A stretch of DNA of 64,000 nt. Source: Alteromonas pelagimontana (GTDB lineage Bacteria; Pseudomonadota; Gammaproteobacteria; Enterobacterales; Alteromonadaceae). Positions within the stretch are counted from its first letter, which is position 1. Each line of letters begins with the position of its first letter. Shown piece by piece: positions 58,319 through 64,000 of this stretch. Under the pieces are notes generated by a model, which made no database searches, was not told the origin of the DNA, and was given only the letters and a program-made list of their open reading frames with translations. A program made the position numbers and the translations under genes. The stretch spans positions 1,860,001 through 1,924,000 of the forward strand of contig NZ_CP052766.1 in the NCBI RefSeq assembly GCF_002499975.2, in the 5' to 3' direction.

Positions 58319-59695
58319 CTAATTCGCAATAAAAATTGTTTTAGCATTTACAAATTCGCGCATGCCAAAACCGCCATGTTCACGGCCATAACCACTGTCT
58401 TTCACGCCTCCAAAGGGTAAATTTGGCTGTGCAAGCGTGTATCCGTTAATATTCACCATACCCGTATCAAATTCTTCACGCGCTAGTTTAATAGCCTTAT
58501 CCTTATTGGCTGAGAAAATGCCACCGCCCAGACCGTAGCGGGAATCATTGGCTACTTGCATTGCTTCGCGATCATCGGAAACGCGAATAAAAGACGCCAC
58601 CGGACCAAACAGCTCGTCATCGTAAGCGGGCATGCCAGGTTCGACATTTTCTAAAATTGTCAGCGGGTAATAAAATCCTTTCATGTCTGGAATTGTTCCG
58701 CCGAGACTACAGGTAGCACCAGCGTCTACTGATTTTTTTACCTGCTCATGTAGGCTGTCCCGCAAATCGCGACGCGCAATTGGCCCAAGATCAGTATCTT
58801 CTTGTGTAGGATCGCCCATCTTCAGGTTTTTAAACGCGTCTAAAAATGCGTCTCTGAATTTATCATAGACTGCATCAACAATGATAAACCGCTTTGCTGA
58901 TACGCAGGTTTCACCGTTATTGACAATGCGCCCCTGTACGCAGGCCTTAACTGCCTGTTCAATGTCAGCATCTTCTAAAACAATATAGGCATCGTTACTG
59001 CCTAGCTCCATAACGGTTTTTTTCGCCAGACTGGATGCTTCTTTCGCCACTTTCTTCCCTGTTTTATCGCTCCCGGTAAAGGTCACGCCGCGTATTTTCT
59101 CATGTTTAATCAGAGCGCTTGCCGTCTCGCCGTCAATAATTAGGGATTGATACGTATTTTCAGGAAACCCCGCCTCTTCATATAATTGCTGAATTAGTTC
59201 AGCCATTCCAAAAACATTTTCTGCGTGTTTTAAGACCGTGGTATTCCCTGCCATTAAGTTTGAGGCGCTGTAGCGGATTACCTGATAAAGTGGGAAATTC
59301 CAGGGTTGAATACCTAGAATTACACCTACAGGTTGGTAAGTAATGATTGCGCTGCCATCTTCGTAAACGCGGTTTTCGTCCTTTAACACCTCCTCAGCAT
59401 TATCAGCGGTATAACGGCAAATCGCTGCACAAAGGTCAACTTCTTGCTTGCCCTGCGCCGCAACCTTTCCCATTTCGGTGGTCATAAGCTTAATAATGTC
59501 TTCACTGCGAGATTCAATTAAATCGGCCAGAGCATGAAATAATTTGGCGCGCTCTGAAAATGACGTTTTTCTCCAACTAAGAAAACTTTCATGGGCTTTA
59601 TCTACCGCAGTTTCTGCTTCATGCTGGGAAAGCAACGTATAAGACTTCACTTCTTCTTCAGTTGCAGGATTAATTGTCTTAACGGATTGTGACAT
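58319..59695 (-). CDS. NAD(P)-dependent aldehyde dehydrogenase, succinate-semialdehyde type
   Basis: A 458-residue aldehyde dehydrogenase resembling the Sad/YneI branch of succinate-semialdehyde dehydrogenases. Visible are GVILGIQPWNFPLYQ, the cofactor motif FTGSDKTGKK, catalytic base Glu230 (VMELGSND), nucleophile Cys264 (NNGETCVSAKRF), and DDELFGPVASFIR near the end. Substrate is inferred only from the overall pattern. An ATG at 59704 lies too close to the AGGA ribosome site; the ATG at 59695 is preferred. It is monocistronic, with about 400 sparse bases upstream. Confidence 0.9.
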   Translation of the reverse strand: MSQSVKTINPATEEEVKSYTLLSQHEAETAVDKAHESFLSWRKTSFSERAKLFHALADLIESRSEDIIKLMTTEMGKVAAQGKQEVDLCAAICRYTADNAEEVLKDENRVYEDGSAIITYQPVGVILGIQPWNFPLYQVIRYSASNLMAGNTTVLKHAENVFGMAELIQQLYEEAGFPENTYQSLIIDGETASALIKHEKIRGVTFTGSDKTGKKVAKEASSLAKKTVMELGSNDAYIVLEDADIEQAVKACVQGRIVNNGETCVSAKRFIIVDAVYDKFRDAFLDAFKNLKMGDPTQEDTDLGPIARRDLRDSLHEQVKKSVDAGATCSLGGTIPDMKGFYYPLTILENVEPGMPAYDDELFGPVASFIRVSDDREAMQVANDSRYGLGGGIFSANKDKAIKLAREEFDTGMVNINGYTLAQPNLPFGGVKDSGYGREHGGFGMREFVNAKTIFIAN

Positions 59696-60055
59696 GGTAA
59701 CCATTTCCTGATTATTATAAAAAGTACTAAGTAGGGTGCAACATTAAGACCAGCTTAGAAAACACACGCTCAGGCGCGCCCCAAGGCGATGCGCGTACTT
59801 ATTCGCTGCCGTTTAACCAATGGCATAATAGAAAATTTACTTATCGTTCAGAATATTTTCATGGTGTTCAGGAGGCAAAATGCGTGTGGTAAAGCAGAAG
59901 ATAAAGTCGTGAGCTTCCTGTCTCTGCGAGTTTGCGCTAAATAACTTTTCCTAGCTATGATAGGGACACCATTCAGAGCACGTTTAAACTCTTCTTTCTG
60001 CAAGATGTACCCTTCTTGCCTTTTCACGTGTAGCACATTTATGAACAGCTATTTC
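59696..60055. other. Intergenic region without a supported gene
   Basis: These 360 bp separate the aldehyde dehydrogenase start and the repeat downstream of yjjX. A 62-codon minus-strand frame (59848-60036) has no ribosome site, signal or recognisable motif and is not called. The dehydrogenase promoter should lie near the left end. Confidence 0.4.
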
Positions 60056-60087
60056 TACTAATCCGCAGTGATGTGTGCTAACTCAGG
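60056..60087 (+). repeat. Copy 2 of the TACTAATCC…TGATG…GTG repeat
   Basis: TACTAATCCGCAGTGATGTGTG (60056-60077) resembles the sequence at 57308-57329 in the same orientation; the right arm of the hairpin is absent. With copy 1 it brackets the wrbA-aldehyde dehydrogenase pair. Confidence 0.4.
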
Positions 60088-60099
60088 CCTGAATCCAGG

Positions 60100-60642
60100 T
60101 CACAAATACAACTGTGGAAAATTAAACTTTGCCATGGCAAGTGTCAGCGCAAGCTCATAAACACTTTGGCGGGTAGCGAGATTTTTAGTGAGCAGTCCAA
60201 TTGCACCGCCTTTTTGCTTAATATTTTCTGTCTCGAATATGTTATCCATCACTGGCCCCAATTCTTCTCCTTCCATCAGCGCCTGGTATATCTTAAAGGG
60301 TAGCGGCAAGTTAGCGCTTCGACCGATAGACCAGGTGGATTGATGATAAATGGCGACATACGCAAACGTGGCAGGACCGTGGCTAAAACGCTCTACTCCA
60401 CCTTCTATGGCAACAAACCAGTCGCTGGATTTCGACTCTTCGCTAGCCATTGTAAGTAAAGCATTCACGCGATTGACTGCACCTGTGCGAGTCTCAGTTT
60501 CCGTCATCGGTTGTTCAGATACTCCGCTGGCAACGCCTATGCCTTGCGCAGTAAGCGCCGGTATATCTAATGACTTCGCTAATGCAGCCTGCGCGGCACC
60601 AATTTTTACCGGATTGGTGGAGCCTACAATACACACTGTCAT
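60100..60642 (-). CDS. yjjX: Inosine/xanthosine triphosphatase YjjX
   Basis: House-cleaning enzyme that hydrolyses non-canonical ITP and XTP. The 180 residues start MTVCIVGSTNPVKIGAAQAAL and contain GVASGVSEQPMTETET, the acidic SDWFVAIEGGVE, and GGAIGLLTKNLATRQSVYELAL. The frame opens at 60660, but the ATG at 60642 has a GAGGGAATT ribosome site and matches the family. It starts one base past the yrfG stop, so the two are translationally linked. Confidence 0.94.
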   Translation of the reverse strand: MTVCIVGSTNPVKIGAAQAALAKSLDIPALTAQGIGVASGVSEQPMTETETRTGAVNRVNALLTMASEESKSSDWFVAIEGGVERFSHGPATFAYVAIYHQSTWSIGRSANLPLPFKIYQALMEGEELGPVMDNIFETENIKQKGGAIGLLTKNLATRQSVYELALTLAMAKFNFPQLYL

Positions 60643-60643
60643 A

Positions 60644-61354
60644 TTAATTCCCTCTGCCAACCGGAAACTGACGAATGTCGTCCAGCATCGTTCGATAATC
60701 GTTAACCGCAGGAAACTGAGTAATGTTTTTTATGGCTTGCTGACTGTCGGGATTATTCACCGCAAGCAAATGGGCGATCCCAAAACGCTTGGCCGACTCC
60801 AGAATTACCAGGCTATCATCTACGAATAAAGTGCGATCTGGATTAAATTGCAGCCTTTGCTGCAATTGTTGCCACAACGATTGTGATTCTTTCGTTACCC
60901 CAAATTCATGAGTCGAGATTAACGTATCAATATGAGAATCAAGTTTAGTATGTTCCACTTTCAGCGATAAGCTGGCTGGATGAGCATTAGTCACCAGCAC
61001 CACCTCACGCCCGCTTTCCTTTAGCGCGTTGAGAAAAGGTATAGTGTCATCACGCATGGCAATAAGATGCTCAATTTCGCGTTTCGCCGCAACAATATCC
61101 ATGTCTAACGTTTTTGCCCAATAATCCAGACAATACCATTCAATTTGTCCCATTATCCTGTCATAGTGGGCAAGCATTTCAGCCCGACAAATCTCCAGCG
61201 GCTTACCTGATCGTTCGGCGAGTTTTTTTGGTATGTGATGGATCCAGAAGTGATTGTCGAAGTGTAAATCTAATAGAGTTCCGTCCATATCCAGCAGAAC
61301 CGTATCGATTTTATCCCAGGGCAGAAATGGCAAGCGCTTTTCCTTATAATACAT
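60644..61354 (-). CDS. yrfG: GMP/IMP nucleotidase YrfG (HAD family)
   Basis: HAD-superfamily phosphatase of 236 residues; the E. coli relative dephosphorylates GMP and IMP. The nucleophile motif VLLDMDGTLLDL has Asp22 and Asp24. Motif II is VLVTNAHP, and motif III/IV is RTLFVDDSLVILESAKRFG. It begins MYYKEKRLPFLPW, as in the family. It is divergent from nudE (49 bases between starts) and tightly followed by yjjX. The pairing with nudE is conserved around the hslR locus in E. coli. Confidence 0.93.
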   Translation of the reverse strand: MYYKEKRLPFLPWDKIDTVLLDMDGTLLDLHFDNHFWIHHIPKKLAERSGKPLEICRAEMLAHYDRIMGQIEWYCLDYWAKTLDMDIVAAKREIEHLIAMRDDTIPFLNALKESGREVVLVTNAHPASLSLKVEHTKLDSHIDTLISTHEFGVTKESQSLWQQLQQRLQFNPDRTLFVDDSLVILESAKRFGIAHLLAVNNPDSQQAIKNITQFPAVNDYRTMLDDIRQFPVGRGN

Positions 61355-61403
61355 TAAGCTTTAACACTGGAAGTCATGATAACGAAAGTTGTAACTGATA
61401 AAC

Positions 61404-61967
61404 ATGAGTAAAATAGATCCCGCCAAAACCTTACCGCTCATTCACCACCGCGAGATAGTTGCGCAAAGCCGCTTGTTTAAAGTTGAAAGGCTGGATTTGG
61501 AATTCTCAAATGGTGCTACGCGACAATTCGAAAGAATGGCTGGTCACAATCGTGGGGCAGTTATGATTGTGCCCTTACTGAACGACGACACCATGGTACT
61601 GATACGTGAATATGCCGCAGGCACCCATACTTACCAGTTAGGCTTTCCTAAAGGATTGATTGATCCGGGTGAAAGCGTTCTTACTGCTGCAAATCGTGAA
61701 TTACAGGAAGAAGCAGGCTTTGGAGCCAAAGAGCTTCATGAAATTCATACCGTCAGCATGGCTCCCACTTTTTTTAATTCAGACATGACCATTGTTATGG
61801 CACGGGATCTGTATCCTCAGTCGTTACCCGGCGATGAACCCGAACCACTTGAGGTGGTGAAATGGCCGCTTTCTGAGGCTGACAAGCTACTTGCCAGAGA
61901 AGATTTTATCGAAGCACGTTGTGTAGCGGCCTTATTTTTAGCTCAGAAGTGGTTAAAGGAGCAATAA
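61404..61967 (+). CDS. nudE: ADP compounds hydrolase NudE
   Basis: Nudix hydrolase of 187 residues acting on ADP-ribose, NADH and Ap3A. The Nudix box is complete at 84-106, from GLIDPGE to RELQEEAGF, with Glu102/Glu103 as metal ligands. The N-terminal RLDLEFSNGATRQFERM is typical of NudE. It begins MSKIDPAKTL and is followed three bases later by cysQ, forming a nudE-cysQ operon seen in many gammaproteobacteria. Confidence 0.95.
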   Translation: MSKIDPAKTLPLIHHREIVAQSRLFKVERLDLEFSNGATRQFERMAGHNRGAVMIVPLLNDDTMVLIREYAAGTHTYQLGFPKGLIDPGESVLTAANRELQEEAGFGAKELHEIHTVSMAPTFFNSDMTIVMARDLYPQSLPGDEPEPLEVVKWPLSEADKLLAREDFIEARCVAALFLAQKWLKEQ

Positions 61968-61970
61968 CGA

Positions 61971-62798
61971 ATGCCAGATATTGATATCCAGCGTTTGCTG
62001 GAACTTGCCAAAGAGGTTGCGGTAGAAGCAGGCAGAGCAGTGTTGACGATTTACGACAATGGCGAATACAACAGTTATCAAAAAGATGATAATTCTCCTG
62101 TCACCAGCGCTGATTACCTTGCCAACGATATTATCAACGAGCGCCTGAAAAAGGCCACTCCCGATATCCCGATTTTGTCAGAAGAAACTAAGCATGCCAG
62201 TCTTGAAGAACGTAAGAAGTGGCCTTGTTACTGGTTAATTGATCCCATTGATGGTACGCAGGAATTTATTGCCAGAAGTGGCGATTTCGCAGTAAACGTG
62301 GCTCTTATTGTTAATAATGAACCCGCTATAGGCGTAATTTTTTGGCCCACTGGCCAGTCGTTGTACTATGCCAGCAAGGGCAATGGTGCATTTAAAGATT
62401 GTCCCGATGAACATAAACAGATACGAGTCCGTAAGCTGGATGATCCACATCAAAGTGTGGTCATGATAGCTATCAGCCGCCGTCAGTCCCGTGAAAAAAT
62501 TATGTCTCGGCTATCAGCCAAGCGAGTTTATCAAACTTTACCGCTGGGTAGTTGCTCGCTGAAGTCCTGCTTTATCGCCGAAGGCAAAGCTGATGTATTT
62601 ATGCGTATCGGTATCACCGGGGAATGGGATACCGGTGCATCCCAATGCATAGTGACAGAAGCTGGCGGAAAAATACTTGCCGCAAATTTCGAACCCCTTA
62701 CTTATAATCAGCGTCACTCGCTGGAGAACCCTGACTTCGTTGTTATGGGTGATCAGCGGGTGCCTTGGAATGATATCGTTCACTATAAAAAGGAATAA
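61971..62798 (+). CDS. cysQ: 3'(2'),5'-bisphosphate nucleotidase CysQ
   Basis: Magnesium-dependent phosphatase that removes 3'-phosphoadenosine 5'-phosphate (PAP), the by-product of sulfate assimilation. The 275 residues show the metal motifs Glu71 (ILSEET) and Asp91-P-I-Asp94-G-T (WLIDPIDGTQEF), and the C-terminal GEWDTGASQCIVTEAGG. It starts three bases after nudE and ends four bases before yceI, so the three are likely co-transcribed. Confidence 0.95.
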   Translation: MPDIDIQRLLELAKEVAVEAGRAVLTIYDNGEYNSYQKDDNSPVTSADYLANDIINERLKKATPDIPILSEETKHASLEERKKWPCYWLIDPIDGTQEFIARSGDFAVNVALIVNNEPAIGVIFWPTGQSLYYASKGNGAFKDCPDEHKQIRVRKLDDPHQSVVMIAISRRQSREKIMSRLSAKRVYQTLPLGSCSLKSCFIAEGKADVFMRIGITGEWDTGASQCIVTEAGGKILAANFEPLTYNQRHSLENPDFVVMGDQRVPWNDIVHYKKE

Positions 62799-62802
62799 TA
62801 AT

Positions 62803-63372
62803 ATGATGAAGCAAAGCTTGCTTGCCTTGTCGGCTTGTTTGGCATTACCGGCATCTGCAGCATGGCACTTGGATGAAGACGCTTCCCGTTTACATTTTAT
62901 GTCTACTAAAAACGCTCAGGTCACCGAAATCCATAGTTTTAAAGCGTTGTCGGGAGAGCTGTCAGACGAAGGTAAACTGACGGTAAAAGTCCCGCTTAGT
63001 TCAGTAGATACCGCTATTGATATCCGCGACACTCGTTTGGAAGAAAAAGTGTTTGAAGTCGCTAAATTTGCCGAGGCCACCTTCACCGCTGATGTACCCC
63101 AGGATATGTTGTCACTAAAAGCAGGTGACACTATTCAGGGCAGCGTAGAAGGCACTATGGATTTGCATGGTGTAAAAGCGCCTGTCACTTTTGATGTCAT
63201 AGCAAGTAAAGTAAACGACAACGAAATGGTGGTAACGACTGTAACACCAACCCTTATTAGTGCTGAAAGCTTTAAGTTGAAAGAAGGGTTAGAGACGTTG
63301 CAAGCTATCGCATCGCTTAACAGTATTACTTTTACTGTACCGGTAACATTTTCGGTGACATTTACGCAGTAG
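62803..63372 (+). CDS. Exported YceI-family protein
   Basis: A 189-residue periplasmic lipocalin-like protein that may bind an isoprenoid quinone or similar ligand. It has a signal peptide (MMKQSLLALSACLALPASAA, about 20 residues), then WHLDEDASRLHFMSTKNAQVTEIHSF and VDTAIDIRDTRLEEKVFEVAKFAEATF. The longer frame from 62677 overlaps cysQ and is rejected; ATG 62803 has an AAAGGAATAA ribosome site. It is the last gene of nudE-cysQ-yceI and is followed by a terminator. Confidence 0.92.
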   Translation: MMKQSLLALSACLALPASAAWHLDEDASRLHFMSTKNAQVTEIHSFKALSGELSDEGKLTVKVPLSSVDTAIDIRDTRLEEKVFEVAKFAEATFTADVPQDMLSLKAGDTIQGSVEGTMDLHGVKAPVTFDVIASKVNDNEMVVTTVTPTLISAESFKLKEGLETLQAIASLNSITFTVPVTFSVTFTQ

Positions 63373-63393
63373 CTTTCTGCCGTTACCTTAAAT

Positions 63394-63425
63394 AAAAATA
63401 CCGAGTCCTAGCTCGGTATTTTTAT
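63394..63425 (+). terminator. Intrinsic terminator after yceI
   Basis: AAAATACCGAG (63395-63405) pairs with CTCGGTATTTT (63412-63422) around a 6-base loop, followed by T residues. The A/T symmetry makes it usable from both sides, so it can also serve opgH. Confidence 0.9.
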
Positions 63426-63453
63426 ATCTACAATTGCAGCGAAGAGAGTCTGT

Positions 63454-64000
63454 CTATGAGTTCACAGATCTGATGGCAGCCCGCATAGGTAAAGGCTTTT
63501 TGTGCAACTGCTGCTCGTGCATCTTTTGCCAGTTTTCAGCAGGTAATGCCGGAATTTTAGGGTCATAGTTAGGCGAAATATAATGTTTCATACCTGCGCG
63601 TACCCGTTTTAGAGCATGACATTCTCTGACTTCTTCATGGATAACGAAAATACCAATTTTGCGGCTCGCCTTACCCAAAGTAGTACTGCTTGTTAAGCGG
63701 ATCACTGGCGCAGCTAAAACCATACCGGTTAAAACCGGAAGTAACCATAAAAACAGTGTGGGTGTGTAGTACCAAGTAGTGACTCCCCAGGCTACGGCAA
63801 TAATACTCATTATTTGAGTATGACTGAAAGCCACCCCCCAGGGCACCATTCGCCCTTCCCGTTCCTGAGCATCCCAGTTTACCTGGTGCCCTACGAATAC
63901 GCTCAACACGAAATAACTATGGTAAAACATCATAATGGGCGCAATGAGTACAGCCATAAAGAGTTCTACAATTCCGCTAAACAATAGGCTGAAAAATCCG
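63454..64000 (-). CDS. opgH: Glucans biosynthesis glucosyltransferase OpgH, C-terminal part (partial)
   Basis: The frame enters from the right edge and is open to the stop at 63454; an internal TTG at 63984 is not the true start. The visible 181 residues begin GFFSLLFSGIVELF. They contain membrane segments APIMMFYHSYFVLSVFVGHQVNW, TQIMSIIAVAWGVTTWYY and TLFLWLLPVLTGMVLAAPVI, and end in a soluble tail (PEN-WQKMHEQQLHKKPLPMRAAI). This matches the C-terminal membrane region of OpgH/MdoH, which makes and exports osmoregulated periplasmic glucans. The catalytic domain lies outside the window. It converges on yceI. Confidence 0.9.
   Translation of the reverse strand, partial: GFFSLLFSGIVELFMAVLIAPIMMFYHSYFVLSVFVGHQVNWDAQEREGRMVPWGVAFSHTQIMSIIAVAWGVTTWYYTPTLFLWLLPVLTGMVLAAPVIRLTSSTTLGKASRKIGIFVIHEEVRECHALKRVRAGMKHYISPNYDPKIPALPAENWQKMHEQQLHKKPLPMRAAIRSVNS

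Noticed and set aside
59848..60036. 62-codon minus-strand frame between the aldehyde dehydrogenase and yjjX
   Set aside because: No ribosome site, no hydrophobic or domain signal, and low-information composition.

Overview
This window looks like chromosomal DNA of a marine gammaproteobacterium of the Alteromonadales (Alteromonas / Salinimonas / Aestuariibacter type). This is inferred from gene content and order, not from a database search. The signs are groES-groEL under a sigma-32 promoter, aroQ-accB-accC, prmA / dusB-fis / purH-purD, ompR-envZ, a TtpC-type TonB system, hslR-hslO-pckA, a complete gspC-N cluster, and nudE-cysQ. Most of the window is core genome, densely packed on both strands.

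Layout. 1-2588: a minus-strand FG-GAP/Ig-like lipoprotein gene split by an IS982-family element (1049-2040). 3036-5847: groEL, groES and fxsA (minus). 6098-10942: cutA-dsbD, then aroQ-accB-accC (plus). 11276-15175: a small unknown protein, a FAN1-like nuclease fused to a DEDDh exonuclease (minus), a CPXCG zinc-ribbon protein, and an unlisted 57-residue membrane protein (minus) in a long sparse interval. 15176-25320: an iron-related block. It holds a Tat-exported HiPIP (plus), then a long minus-strand series: FepA-like receptor, DUF3450, TtpC, ExbB2, ExbD2, TonB2, a TPR protein, DUF3649, PepSY and DUF3325. Fur-box-like sequences lie in front of the receptor and HiPIP, and a weaker one in front of DUF3450. 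25583-33630: S10 peptidase, prmA, dusB-fis, purH, a secreted methyltransferase-like protein, purD. 33988-42452: prkB, nhaD, ompR-envZ, an MFS transporter (minus), ElaA-type acetyltransferase, VOC protein, serine hydrolase-TPR protein. 42543-45825: pckA, hslO and hslR (minus). 45949-57306: the type II secretion operon gspCDEFGHIJKLMN. 57608-59695: wrbA and an aldehyde dehydrogenase, between two copies of a short repeat. 60100-63372: yjjX-yrfG (minus), and nudE-cysQ-yceI (plus). 63454-64000: the 3' part of opgH (minus), running off the window.

How parts cooperate. The TonB cluster should energise outer-membrane uptake of ferric siderophore through the FepA-like receptor, and the PepSY/DUF3649/DUF3325 membrane proteins may act on iron after import. 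The Gsp operon encodes the secretion machine except for the prepilin peptidase and pilotin, which must lie elsewhere. YrfG, YjjX, NudE and CysQ form a nucleotide-metabolite housekeeping group. NhaD beside OmpR-EnvZ fits a salt-exposed life.

I did not find a clearly undescribed multi-gene system. The best leads are the FAN1-exonuclease fusion, the FNR-like site / promoter / terminator / Fur-box leader of HiPIP, the periplasmic methyltransferase-like protein between purH and purD, the small membrane protein at 14541-14714, and the repeat-flanked wrbA-aldehyde dehydrogenase cassette. Start sites were often moved downstream of the longest possible ORF; reasons are in each entry.
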